Of a stretch of DNA of 51,578 nt, positions 7,624-16,991 are shown piece after piece. The notes beneath the pieces are model-generated. The model did not search any database, was not told where the DNA came from, and was given only the letters and a program-made list of their open reading frames with translations. The stretch comes from an uncultured Prevotellaceae bacterium (GTDB lineage Bacteria > Bacteroidota > Bacteroidia > Bacteroidales > Bacteroidaceae). Both the position numbers and the translations under genes were made by a program. The DNA lies in NCBI GenBank assembly GCA_902794405.1, contig CADBHI010000009.1, positions 1 through 51,578 on the forward strand. The letters are read 5' to 3'. Every line of letters begins with the position of its first letter. Position 1 is the first letter of the stretch.

Positions 7624-9702
7624 TTATTTTTTAATGTTGTCTGATCCGTGATACTGAATGGCCAGCATCGTCAGGTCGTCACTCTGTTCGGCTTCACCAA
7701 CAAAGGCGTGGACAGCCTGAGTCATAGCGTCAATCAGCGTGTCGGGCGTGACTTGCCCCTTGGCTAACTGTGCTGTGGCGATGTCATTGATACGTTGGTC
7801 GCCAAACTGGTCATGGTCAACGTCTTCGGCCTCGTTCAGTCCATCGGTAAAAAGGAAAATGGTGGAACCTGGCGGCAACATCGTCTCCTGCATAGAATAG
7901 TCTTGTCCGGATATAACGCCAATGGGCAGATTCGGGTCGCAAGCTATCGTGCTGACGTCTTGGCTAATCAATAGCGGAGCATCATGTCCCGCATTGCAAT
8001 AGATCAAACGGCCTGTGGCCAGATCGAGTACGCCTACAAACAGAGTCACAAACATATTTGTCTCGTTGCCCTCGGTCAAAGCCGTATTGAGTGTGCTGAC
8101 AATCAGGTTTGGCGCTGCTACGTGAGCTGATATGTTGCGGAACAACGAACGTGTAACGGCCATGACGAGTGACGCAGGAACACCTTTGCCGGAGACATCG
8201 CCGATGCAGAAGAACAACTGCTCGTTGCTGATGTAGAAATCGAAGAGATCGCCTCCCACGTCCTTTGCAGGCTTCAGCATACCAAAGATATCGATATCGC
8301 TGCGCTCGGGGTAGGGTGGGAACGTCTTCGGCAGCATGGACATCTGTATGTCGTGCGCCACTTTCAGTTCATTCTCAATAGCAGCTTTCGAGGCAGTGGT
8401 CGATTTCAGCTCCTCGATGTATTGTGTCAGCGAGTGCTGCATGCCTTCAAAGGAGTCGCGAAGCAGGCGAACCTCATCTTCATATTTGATTTGGGGCAGA
8501 GAGGCATTAAAGTTTCCCTTTGCCACCTCGTTAGCAGTTTCGGCCAGTTGTTTCAATGGCTTTGTGATATGCTTGATCACCATGCTTCCAACAATGCGTA
8601 CCACTATCAGGGCAATGCCGATCAATATCAGCATGGCTATTCCCACGCCCACACCAACAAAATCAACCAATAGTCTTGGCACGGCAAGTGCTATCGACCA
8701 GTCAGTATGTTCTACATGTTCATAAAACATATAGACAGACAAAAAGTCTATACCGAAGAAACTGAAAGGACTAATCTCACCATCTTCATCATAATAGCTG
8801 CCACTCCCGCCAGCCACCATCCGATGGCCCATGTTGTCGTCGATGGTATCGGTAGTCTCGGTGGCAAGCTTGAAATAGTTATCCCTGATTACACGTTCGG
8901 CATTAGGATGAGCGATAAATGTTCCGTCGCTGTCGATGATGAACTTGTAAGTGGCGAGCTGGAACACATTCCTCCAGTCATCTTCAATACTAACATTTGA
9001 AGAGCTGTCCTTACCCGAATGGTCATTGATATAGACTTTGAGAGAGTCGCCTTTATAGTTCATACCCTTTAGGATATGGTCTTCAAACCAGTCCAGAAGG
9101 AGGTCTGCTCCAAGGATAGCCACCGTCTTACCACTCTTATTGTGGATAGGTACCATATAGGACACCTGCGGCCTCAGAGAGTCACCCTCGCCATAGAATG
9201 GTTTCGACCAATAGTCCTTCTCAGCCTTCAGGGCTTCAGTAAACCACTTCGCATTCAGATAGTCTTGATGGCTATCACCGATGTTGCGCAATTCTACTTT
9301 GTCATTCTCCCCTCTCACGGCGTATGGACAATACCAATGGCCCTTCTGCGGGTAGTAGTCGGCAACAAAGCTGATGCCACAACTGTGGATGTGAGGATTC
9401 TGAGTCACGATTCGCCGCATAATCTCAGAAAGCCTGTCAGGTTGTTCAAGGCTCTCTTCGATCTCAGTCACATGATTAATGGTTCCTGTACTGACTTCCG
9501 TGAGCACACGGCTTACACTCAGGTTGGTGCTCACAAGATAGCTCTTATACAGGTCAAGCTCCTCACTCTTTACAAAGCCACTGACAATGACATAGATAAG
9601 ATAGGAAGCAACGGCCATCACGATGAACTGAGTGATAGCAATCCTTCGTGTCAGCCGTCGGGCAAAGGGGCGCAGTTTGCGCTTTTTTTCCTTCTTACTC
9701 AA
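7624..9702 (-). CDS. Membrane SpoIIE/RsbU-type PP2C phosphatase with Cache sensor
   Basis: The 692-residue protein starts with a basic tail and one membrane helix (about 22-45). An extracytoplasmic Cache-like sensor follows (about 46-340), then a second helix (about 345-372), a HAMP linker (HITKPLKQLAETANEVAKGN) and a short coiled coil. The C-terminal PP2C domain (about 445-680) has FCIGDVSGKGVPASLVMA and LFTDGLNEAED, which carry the metal-binding aspartates. Such proteins dephosphorylate anti-sigma-antagonist (STAS) proteins in response to ligands. No STAS or RsbW gene is nearby. It sits between infB and pyrE with 11- and 6-base gaps, an unexpected place for a signalling gene. Confidence 0.9.
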   Translation of the reverse strand: MSKKEKKRKLRPFARRLTRRIAITQFIVMAVASYLIYVIVSGFVKSEELDLYKSYLVSTNLSVSRVLTEVSTGTINHVTEIEESLEQPDRLSEIMRRIVTQNPHIHSCGISFVADYYPQKGHWYCPYAVRGENDKVELRNIGDSHQDYLNAKWFTEALKAEKDYWSKPFYGEGDSLRPQVSYMVPIHNKSGKTVAILGADLLLDWFEDHILKGMNYKGDSLKVYINDHSGKDSSSNVSIEDDWRNVFQLATYKFIIDSDGTFIAHPNAERVIRDNYFKLATETTDTIDDNMGHRMVAGGSGSYYDEDGEISPFSFFGIDFLSVYMFYEHVEHTDWSIALAVPRLLVDFVGVGVGIAMLILIGIALIVVRIVGSMVIKHITKPLKQLAETANEVAKGNFNASLPQIKYEDEVRLLRDSFEGMQHSLTQYIEELKSTTASKAAIENELKVAHDIQMSMLPKTFPPYPERSDIDIFGMLKPAKDVGGDLFDFYISNEQLFFCIGDVSGKGVPASLVMAVTRSLFRNISAHVAAPNLIVSTLNTALTEGNETNMFVTLFVGVLDLATGRLIYCNAGHDAPLLISQDVSTIACDPNLPIGVISGQDYSMQETMLPPGSTIFLFTDGLNEAEDVDHDQFGDQRINDIATAQLAKGQVTPDTLIDAMTQAVHAFVGEAEQSDDLTMLAIQYHGSDNIKK

Positions 9703-9713
9703 CTTGTCGGTCT

Positions 9714-12596
9714 TTATAGCTTCTGCTCTACCTCAATCTCGGTGAAGGTCTCAATGATATCGCCTACCTCAATGTCGCCGAAGTTGACGAGTGAGATACC
9801 GCACTCCAGACCTGTAGCCACCTCCTTGGCGTCGTCCTTGTAACGCTTCAGGGCATCGATGGCTGCCGTATGGATAACGATACCGTCGCGGATAACACGA
9901 GCCTTGTCCTTGTTGTGGACTTTGCCTTCGGTAACGAGACCACCAGCCACAGTACCCACCTTCGAAATCTTGAACACCTGCTTGACCTCAATCTCACCGG
10001 TAACGATTTCCTTCTTCACCTTGTCGAGCATACCCTGCATGGTAGACTTCACCTCGTCGATGGCATCATAGATAATAGAATAGGTATTGATTTCCACACC
10101 TTCGCGCTCAGCTAAGCGGCGGGCTTCACCACTGGGACGTACCTGGAAGCCCACGATGATAGCATCGGAAGCCGAAGCCAGCATCACGTCGTTCTCCGAG
10201 ATCTGACCCACAGCCTTGGCGATGACATTCACCTGCACCTTCTCGGTAGACAGTTTAATGAACGAGTCGGACAAAGCCTCAATAGAGCCGTCGGTATCAC
10301 CCTTGACGATGATGTTGAGCTCGTGGAACTCACCCAAGGCAATACGGTGTGACAGCTCATCAAGTCCGAGCTTCGTCGTAGTGCGCAGGCTCTGTTCACG
10401 CTGCAACTGTACACGCTTATTGGTAATGTCACGGGCTTCCTGTTCTGTTTCCATAATGTGGAAGGTGTCGCCAGCTGTGGGGGCACCATTCAGACCGAGG
10501 ATGATGGCAGGCTCGGCAGGACCGGCCTTCTCAATACGCTGGTTACGCTCATTGAACATAGCCTTGATACGGCCATAGCTGGTTCCGGCAACAACGATGT
10601 CGCCCACCTTCAGCGTGCCGTTCGAGACAAGTACTGTCGAGACATAGCCACGACCCTTGTCGAGCGAACTCTCAATAATAGAACCCGTAGCCTTGCGGTT
10701 GGGGTTGGCCTTCAGGTCGAGCATCTCGGCCTCAAGCAGAACCTTCTCCAACAGCTCATAGACGCCAATACCTTTCTTGGCACTAATCTCCTGACACTGG
10801 TACTTACCACCCCAGTCTTCGACGAGCAGGTTCATATTGGCCAGGTCTTCACGAATCTTATCGGGGTTAGCACCGGGCTTGTCTATCTTGTTGATGGCAA
10901 ACACCATCGGCACATTGGCAGCCTGAGCGTGGGCAATGGCCTCCTTCGTGGTAGGCATCACCGAGTCGTCGGCAGCAACAATGATGATGGCAATATCGGT
11001 CACCTGGGCACCACGGGCACGCATGGCAGTAAAAGCTTCGTGACCAGGGGTATCCAAGAAGGTAATGCTATGACCGTCCTTCAGCGTCACATTGTAGGCA
11101 CCGATGTGCTGGGTGATACCACCGGCCTCACCGGCAATCACGTTGGTGTTGCGGATATGGTCGAGCAGGGATGTCTTACCGTGGTCGACGTGACCCATGA
11201 CGGTCACAATAGGAGCGCGGCTGATCAAATCGTTCTCGTCGTCCTCTTCCTCGGTAATGGCATTCTGCACCTCAGCACTGACATACTCTGTGGTAAAGCC
11301 GAACTCATCGGCCACGATGTTGATGGTCTCAGCATCCAGACGCTGGTTGATACTTACCATGATGCCAATCGACATACAGGTACCGATAACCTGATTGACG
11401 CCGACGTTCATCATCGTAGCTAACTCTGAAACGGTCACGAACTCCGTGAGCTTCAGCACTTTCGACTGTGCTGCCTCTGCTGCCATCTCCTCGCTGATAC
11501 GCTCCTGAACGGCATCACGCTTCTCACGACGATACTTGGCACCTTTCTTATTCTGGTTCTTCGTGGTCAGACGGGCCAGCGTCTCCTTGACCTGACGTGC
11601 TACAGCCTCGTCGTCAACCTCCAACGGTTTCTGCAGGCGAACCTTGTTCTTCTTGTTCTTACCGCCACCACCTTGCTGCTGGTTGTTGGCATTGTCGTTG
11701 AAGTTCTGGTTGCCACCCTTCTGCTTGTTCTTCTTGTTCTTGTTCTGGGCCTCGTTCTTAGCCTCTGCCTCAATGTCGACACGCTCCTTACCAATACGCA
11801 GGCGCTTCTTCTTCTCACTGCGCTGCTGGGCAAGTTTCTCCTCACGCTCCTTCTTCTTTTCCTCTTTCGACTTCTTCTTCGGACGAGTACTCTGATTCAG
11901 TGAATCGAGGTCAATCTTTCCTAAGACATTCACCTTCGGAGCCAGCTTGGCTTCACTCTTCAGGGTAAACACCTTGGGGGCTTCAGCAACAGGGGCACTT
12001 TCCTTGTTGTCGGCAGCCTCTGTATTGGCTTCTTCCTCAGCTTCTACAGCCACTTCTGGCTCTGATACAACCGGCTCTGCAGGCTGCTCCTTCGGCTCTT
12101 CGACTGTCTCGACAACCTCTTCCACAGGAGCATCGACAACGGGTTCAGGCTTTGACTCGGGCTTCACCTCAACAACAACTTCTTCTTTCGGAGCTACCTC
12201 CACTTTCTTTTCCTTCTCAACGACTGGGGTTTCGGCAGCAGCCTCAGCCTTGGACTTCTCCTTCGGCGCAGCGGCAGCAGGAGCATGACGCTTGTTCAGA
12301 CTGCTCAAGTCAATCTTGCCAAGCGGCTTGAATTCCTGACGGACCTCTGCCTTTGGAGTTTCCTCATCTTTCTTCTTCTCTTTCTTCTTCGGGAAGATCA
12401 TCTCAGCTTGCTTCTTGATGTCCTTGTCGCCCTTGAACTCTTTAACCAGCGCCTGATACTGCTCATCGCTGATCTTGGTGTTCGGGGTGGCGTCGTCCTT
12501 CACCTCGCCAAGACTACTTTTCTTTTTAAGGAAATCAACTGCCGTTTGAAGTCCTATATTAAGTTCTGATAATACCTTATTTAATCTTACTCCCAT
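9714..12596 (-). CDS. infB: Translation initiation factor IF-2
   Basis: IF-2 is the GTPase that places fMet-tRNA on the 30S subunit. From the start chosen here ([15 protein letters not shown]) it has 960 residues. It begins with an IF2-N module, followed by a long charged Lys/Glu/Ala-rich linker (about 80-380) and a second IF2-N module. The G domain has G1 [24 protein letters not shown] and NKID; the C-terminal domains bind initiator tRNA. The 13 codons upstream of the chosen ATG are not family-like. It belongs to the rimP-nusA-infB cluster. Confidence 0.96.
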   Translation of the reverse strand: MGVRLNKVLSELNIGLQTAVDFLKKKSSLGEVKDDATPNTKISDEQYQALVKEFKGDKDIKKQAEMIFPKKKEKKKDEETPKAEVRQEFKPLGKIDLSSLNKRHAPAAAAPKEKSKAEAAAETPVVEKEKKVEVAPKEEVVVEVKPESKPEPVVDAPVEEVVETVEEPKEQPAEPVVSEPEVAVEAEEEANTEAADNKESAPVAEAPKVFTLKSEAKLAPKVNVLGKIDLDSLNQSTRPKKKSKEEKKKEREEKLAQQRSEKKKRLRIGKERVDIEAEAKNEAQNKNKKNKQKGGNQNFNDNANNQQQGGGGKNKKNKVRLQKPLEVDDEAVARQVKETLARLTTKNQNKKGAKYRREKRDAVQERISEEMAAEAAQSKVLKLTEFVTVSELATMMNVGVNQVIGTCMSIGIMVSINQRLDAETINIVADEFGFTTEYVSAEVQNAITEEEDDENDLISRAPIVTVMGHVDHGKTSLLDHIRNTNVIAGEAGGITQHIGAYNVTLKDGHSITFLDTPGHEAFTAMRARGAQVTDIAIIIVAADDSVMPTTKEAIAHAQAANVPMVFAINKIDKPGANPDKIREDLANMNLLVEDWGGKYQCQEISAKKGIGVYELLEKVLLEAEMLDLKANPNRKATGSIIESSLDKGRGYVSTVLVSNGTLKVGDIVVAGTSYGRIKAMFNERNQRIEKAGPAEPAIILGLNGAPTAGDTFHIMETEQEARDITNKRVQLQREQSLRTTTKLGLDELSHRIALGEFHELNIIVKGDTDGSIEALSDSFIKLSTEKVQVNVIAKAVGQISENDVMLASASDAIIVGFQVRPSGEARRLAEREGVEINTYSIIYDAIDEVKSTMQGMLDKVKKEIVTGEIEVKQVFKISKVGTVAGGLVTEGKVHNKDKARVIRDGIVIHTAAIDALKRYKDDAKEVATGLECGISLVNFGDIEVGDIIETFTEIEVEQKL

Positions 12597-12667
12597 GCTT
12601 GTATTTTGCAATTTTACAATTTTACGAATTAACAATTGTCCAATAGTGAAATGGTCAAATTGTCAAA

Positions 12668-13927
12668 TTACTCGAATTCTGCCTTTAAGATATTCAGTAC
12701 CTCGTCGACGGTCTCTTCCTCCAAGTCGGCCTTTTCAATCAGCATCTCGCGCGGAGCGTTGAGCACGGCCTTGGCGGTATCAAGGCCAATCGCCTTGATG
12801 GAGTCGATAATCCACTGGTCAATCTCATCGGCGAACTCATCCAGATAGATGTCCTCATCCTCGGTACCTTCGCTGACTACGCGGAATACATCGATCGTGT
12901 GCTCAGTGAGCATGGAGGCCAGCTTAATATTCATACCGCCCTTACCAATGGCCAGGCTAACCTCCTCAGGCTGTAGATATACTTCTGCCTTGTGGTTGGC
13001 TTCATCAAGGGTAATCGACGACACCTTAGCAGGTGACAGGGCGCGCTGGATGAACAGCTGCATGTTAGAGGAATAGTTGATAACGTCGATGTTCTCACCA
13101 CCTAACTCGCGGACGATACCGTGAACACGGCTACCCTTCACACCGACGCAGGCACCTACTGGGTCAATACGTTCATCGTAGCTCTCAACGGCCACCTTGG
13201 CACGCTCTCCCGGCATACGGGCTACGCGCTTAATGGTAATCAGACCGTCGTTGATCTCAGGAACTTCAGCCTCTAACAGACGCTCCAAGAACACAGGACT
13301 GGTACGTGAGAGGATGATACGTGGATTGTTGTTCTCATTCTGCACTTCCTTGACAATGGCACGCACTGTCTCACCCTTGTGGTAGTTGTCTGAAGGAATC
13401 TGTTCACTCTTCGGAAGGTGAAGCTCGTTACCCTCATCATCCATGAGCAGTACCTCGCGCTTCCACATCTGATAGACTTCACCGCTGACAACGGTATTCT
13501 CCTTGTCCTTGTACTTCTGGTAGAGAGAGTCGTGCTCCAGCTCCAAAATCTTTGAAGCCAGCGTCTGACGCAGATTCAGGATGGCACGGCGACCGAACTT
13601 TGAGAAGTCAACCTCCTCAGAAACTTCTTCGCCAACCTCATAGTCAGGCTCAATCTTCTGGGCCTCACTCAGTTCAATCTCCTTGTTCTCGTCCTGCACT
13701 TCACCGTCACGGACGACGATACGATTGCGATGAATCTCAAAGTCACCCTTGTCGGGGTTTACAATTACATCGAAGTTCTCATCAGAGCCGAACATCTTGG
13801 CAATCACGTTACGGAAGCTCTCTTCGAGCACACTTACCAATGTGGTGCGGTCTATGTTCTTTGTCTCTTTAAACTCCTGAAAGGTCTCAATCATTGAGGG
13901 GCCTTTCGCATCTTTTCTTGTTGCCAT
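12668..13927 (-). CDS. nusA: Transcription termination/antitermination factor NusA
   Basis: The 419-residue protein has an N-terminal RNA-polymerase-binding domain, an S1 domain near 140-205 and tandem KH domains (GACVGVKGSRVHGIVRELGGE and LAIGKGGMNIKLAS). NusA controls pausing, intrinsic termination and antitermination. The C-terminal tail is short and acidic, without the enterobacterial AR repeats, as usual in this phylum. The 29-base gap to rimP and 71-base gap to infB fit one operon. Confidence 0.95.
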   Translation of the reverse strand: MATRKDAKGPSMIETFQEFKETKNIDRTTLVSVLEESFRNVIAKMFGSDENFDVIVNPDKGDFEIHRNRIVVRDGEVQDENKEIELSEAQKIEPDYEVGEEVSEEVDFSKFGRRAILNLRQTLASKILELEHDSLYQKYKDKENTVVSGEVYQMWKREVLLMDDEGNELHLPKSEQIPSDNYHKGETVRAIVKEVQNENNNPRIILSRTSPVFLERLLEAEVPEINDGLITIKRVARMPGERAKVAVESYDERIDPVGACVGVKGSRVHGIVRELGGENIDVINYSSNMQLFIQRALSPAKVSSITLDEANHKAEVYLQPEEVSLAIGKGGMNIKLASMLTEHTIDVFRVVSEGTEDEDIYLDEFADEIDQWIIDSIKAIGLDTAKAVLNAPREMLIEKADLEEETVDEVLNILKAEFE

Positions 13928-13956
13928 TATAATATTTCGATTTATTAATTTTCGAT

Positions 13957-14424
13957 TTACTTGAAGGCCAGCAGATACTTGACAGACTTGACCTCGTCCA
14001 TCGAGTAGCTTTTGTCAATGTCCACCATCACGGGGCGCTTCTTACCTTCTACCTGCTGTTTTTCCTGGACAGTAATGGTAAACTGACGACCATCAACGGC
14101 CTTCAGAACACCTTTCTGCTTAATGCCGTCTTGCTGCAGTACCTCGACATCGTCACCGATGTGGTTCTTATACTGCTGCTCAACCTTGAACGGCTGACCG
14201 ATACCAGCCGAACCAACCTCCAATTCATAGTCACCAAGCTCGTCGCCAAGCTTTTCCTGAAGGAAACGGCTCAGCTCGGCACAGTCTTCAATCCATACAC
14301 CGTCGGCGTGGTCGATTTCGATGACGATACGATCGTCGGCACCGAACATGATGTCTACAAGAAAGTAGTCGTTGCCCTGCAACCACTCTTCCACAAAACT
14401 CTTTACAACTTCTTTGTTAATCAT
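13957..14424 (-). CDS. rimP: Ribosome maturation factor RimP
   Basis: RimP assists maturation of the 30S subunit. The 155-residue protein has the two-domain layout, with DDRIVIEIDHADGVWIEDCAE in the first domain and LEVGSAGIGQPF at the domain boundary, matching the family's LEVSSPG motif region. It is the first gene of the rimP-nusA-infB cluster. It has its own promoter and a terminator-like hairpin in its leader. Confidence 0.93.
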   Translation of the reverse strand: MINKEVVKSFVEEWLQGNDYFLVDIMFGADDRIVIEIDHADGVWIEDCAELSRFLQEKLGDELGDYELEVGSAGIGQPFKVEQQYKNHIGDDVEVLQQDGIKQKGVLKAVDGRQFTITVQEKQQVEGKKRPVMVDIDKSYSMDEVKSVKYLLAFK

Positions 14425-14445
14425 CTAATTGCGTAAATTATAATG

Positions 14446-14472
14446 AAAAAGAGAGGCCCCTCGGGGTCTCTC
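14446..14472 (-). terminator. Terminator-like hairpin in the rimP leader
   Basis: On the minus strand GAGAGACCCC-GA-GGGGCCTCTC (one G-T pair) is followed by TTTTT. It lies after the S41 protease gene, but also downstream of the rimP promoter at 14490-14521. It could therefore attenuate the rimP-nusA-infB transcript as well as end the upstream unit. Confidence 0.65.
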
Positions 14473-14489
14473 ATTCCACTGAACGGGTG

Positions 14490-14521
14490 CAAAGGTACGA
14501 AGATTTTTGCAAACCGCCAAA
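14490..14521 (-). promoter_or_regulatory. Promoter of the rimP-nusA-infB operon
   Basis: TTTG (14518-14521), exactly 20 bases, then TACCTTTG (14490-14497) is a consensus Bacteroidetes promoter. The predicted start near 14483 leaves a leader of about 60 bases that contains the hairpin at 14446-14472. Confidence 0.75.
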
Positions 14522-14537
14522 CTTTTATATGTTTTTT

Positions 14538-16313
14538 TCATGATATGGCATCAAATACCGTCATTGGTGCCTTCTTCTTAAACGTGATGGGAGCCGTTGG
14601 CTTCCGTGACAGTTCGACGACCGACGAGGTTTCCTTTGTCTTTTTGGGTGTCAACAGCTTGCGGTATTCCTCTGGCGACTGAAGCAGGCGTATGGCCTCC
14701 TTCAGCTGGCGGTCGTATTTCAATCCGGCCTCTATGGCTCCGGCCTGATAGTAGTAAGCGGCTATAATGTCAATCTCCAGTATCTGTCGCAACAGGGCTT
14801 CATGTTTGTCCATATCGGTACCCACGTCGTGCTTCAGCTTCTCTTCCAATTGGTCAAAGGCTTGCTTGGCCTGGTCGTAGTAGCCCTCAGCCTTTGCCGT
14901 CTTCACCAGTTCTTTCAGCTGCTTATGACTTACGGGGTCGTATGTAAATCCGCTTTTCACCACACGCTGTTTGAAATCCTCGAAATCAGCGTCCGACAGC
15001 CGGAACTCGTTTGCCGGAGCTATGGTCGGGTGGCGGTCGATATAGTCAACCACCCAGTCGAACATCACTTCGGTAGAGTCCTGACCTGAGGCCGACAGGT
15101 AGAAGGCAATATTGGGAATGGTGTCGCTGCGTACCTCTACGTCGGGTTTGATGCCTCCGCCGTCACGCACCTCTCGTCCTGCCCTGGTATAGAACACGTG
15201 AGTAAGCGAGTCTGCCACCCTCTCGCGGTAGCCGCCCGTTCCGTCACGCTTGTAATTGATGGCCTGTATGCAGCGGCCGCTGGGGATGTAATATTTCGAG
15301 GTGGTCACCTTCAGGTTGGTGTTGTAGGGCATGTCGAGTGGTATCTGTACTAATCCCTTACCGTATGTACGCGTACCTATTATTATTGCACGGTCTAAAT
15401 CCTGAAGGGCACCGCTGGTAATCTCGCTTGCCGAGGCGGTTTCTCCATTAACCAGTACTGCAATGGGCATCAGCGTGTCGACGGGTTCCAGCCGCGTCTT
15501 GTACTCATGGTTGGCCTGTTTCACCTTACCACGGTTCTCCACAATGGTCTGACCCTTTTCTACCCACAGATTGACAATGTCGACAGCCTCCATCTCAGAG
15601 CCTCCGCCATTGCTGCGCAGGTCGAAGACGAGCGCCGTAGCACCTTGTTTCTTCAGGTCAACGAAGGCACGACGCACATCCTTGGAGCATCCTTCAGTAA
15701 ACTGGTTCAGATTGATATAGCCAATGCCGCCTTCCAATAGTCCATAGTAAGGAAGCTCAGGCAACTTGATGGCGCGACGTGTTATCTTGAAGTTCATCTT
15801 CTTGCCTGTCGTGGGGCGTAATACCTTTAATACGAAGTTGGTACCGGCATCACCACGCAGATGACTGCTCACATACGACACGTCCTTGTCAGTCATCGTC
15901 GAGTCGTCGATACTCAGCACGATGTCGCCTTTCCTGAGTCCCACCTCAGCGGCAGGCATTCCTTCGTAGGGTTCATCAATCACTACGCGCTTCAGTTTCT
16001 GATGATACCTGATGAGTGAACCAATGCCTGCATATTTTCCAGTCAGCATCATTTTCAGGTTCTTGGTTTCGCTTTCCGGATAGTATTCCGTATAAGGATC
16101 CAAGGACTGAAGCATCGCCTTGATACCTGTACCCACCACCTCGTTTGGATTGAGGGTATCGACATAGATCAAATCCAGGTTCTTGTACACCTGATTGAAG
16201 ATGTCCAGATTCTTGGCTACGTCCAAGTTATGATTCTTCGACGAACTTGCCTTCTGCGCACTACCTGACAGTGGCAGCAGCACTAACAGTAACAATAAGT
16301 ATTTTCTTTTCAT
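14538..16313 (-). CDS. S41-family C-terminal processing protease
   Basis: This 591-residue periplasmic protease has a signal peptide (MKRKYLLLLLVLLPLSGSAQ). A PDZ domain (about 85-165) contains YAGIGSLI and GLRKGDIVLSIDD. The S41 core has the catalytic serine in TASASEITSGAL and the lysine in GTRTYGKGLVQ, a Ser-Lys dyad. The C-terminal 200 residues are helical and common in Bacteroidetes Ctp-like proteases. It follows the DUF4294 gene by 46 bases and murF is further upstream, suggesting a link with envelope maintenance. Confidence 0.92.
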   Translation of the reverse strand: MKRKYLLLLLVLLPLSGSAQKASSSKNHNLDVAKNLDIFNQVYKNLDLIYVDTLNPNEVVGTGIKAMLQSLDPYTEYYPESETKNLKMMLTGKYAGIGSLIRYHQKLKRVVIDEPYEGMPAAEVGLRKGDIVLSIDDSTMTDKDVSYVSSHLRGDAGTNFVLKVLRPTTGKKMNFKITRRAIKLPELPYYGLLEGGIGYINLNQFTEGCSKDVRRAFVDLKKQGATALVFDLRSNGGGSEMEAVDIVNLWVEKGQTIVENRGKVKQANHEYKTRLEPVDTLMPIAVLVNGETASASEITSGALQDLDRAIIIGTRTYGKGLVQIPLDMPYNTNLKVTTSKYYIPSGRCIQAINYKRDGTGGYRERVADSLTHVFYTRAGREVRDGGGIKPDVEVRSDTIPNIAFYLSASGQDSTEVMFDWVVDYIDRHPTIAPANEFRLSDADFEDFKQRVVKSGFTYDPVSHKQLKELVKTAKAEGYYDQAKQAFDQLEEKLKHDVGTDMDKHEALLRQILEIDIIAAYYYQAGAIEAGLKYDRQLKEAIRLLQSPEEYRKLLTPKKTKETSSVVELSRKPTAPITFKKKAPMTVFDAIS

Positions 16314-16359
16314 ATCTCTGATTTTCTCTATTTCTCATTTTCTCCTGCAGAGGGGGCTC

Positions 16360-16974
16360 TTACAACTGTCCCGCCTCCACCATCAGCACAATACGTTCAG
16401 TCAGACGGTCTGTGCCGTTCGGATCATATTCTTTCTTCAAACTGGCACCAAAGGCCCAGGCAAATGCTTGCCAGAAGCCAGCACGAAACGGACCTAAGAA
16501 TGCCTGAATGGCTTCATAACTGGTGGAGTTGCATTCGCGATTAACGAGCTTGATGAGCAGCTTACCTTGCGAATAGGTCAGCTTCTTCATTTTTGGCTTA
16601 TAAACCTTAAACATGCTCTTTTCCACCAGTTTCATGTGCTCCTCCTTCGCTTTCTTGTTTGGCAGTGTCTCAAGGTACTCGGCGGTCTCGATGAGAATCT
16701 GACGGACCTCCTTGGCTAACGGCAGCGTGGTTTTCACGTTCTTCACTAACCGCATGTATGACGTTTGCTGCCGCTTACTGCTGAATGTCAGTTCTGGATA
16801 GACATAGACGTTCGACATCTCCATATACTGTATGCTGTCGCCGTCTACTAACACCTTGCCTACCTTCACCGTTGGGACAAAGGTGGGGTTGCCGGCATCA
16901 GACGTAGCCTCATCTTGTGCCATCATTTCTATGGCACATAGCGTCAGCATTAATATGGTCAGCATGCATCTCAT
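16360..16974 (-). CDS. DUF4294 secreted protein
   Basis: The 204-residue protein has a signal peptide ending near MMAQDE. The conserved middle part (YVYPELTFSSKRQQTSYMRLVKNVK begins at about residue 56) and the helical C-terminus are those I associate with the Bacteroidetes DUF4294 family. The function is unknown. It lies 17 bases after murF and upstream of the S41 protease, so an envelope-related role is plausible. Confidence 0.8.
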   Translation of the reverse strand: MRCMLTILMLTLCAIEMMAQDEATSDAGNPTFVPTVKVGKVLVDGDSIQYMEMSNVYVYPELTFSSKRQQTSYMRLVKNVKTTLPLAKEVRQILIETAEYLETLPNKKAKEEHMKLVEKSMFKVYKPKMKKLTYSQGKLLIKLVNRECNSTSYEAIQAFLGPFRAGFWQAFAWAFGASLKKEYDPNGTDRLTERIVLMVEAGQL

Positions 16975-16991
16975 CTCTCAATTTCCCATGT

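Noticed and set aside
10458-11423. 321-codon plus-strand open frame inside infB
   Set aside because: It lies opposite the G domain of IF-2, which is certain; the shadow has His/Val/Gly-rich low-information sequence.
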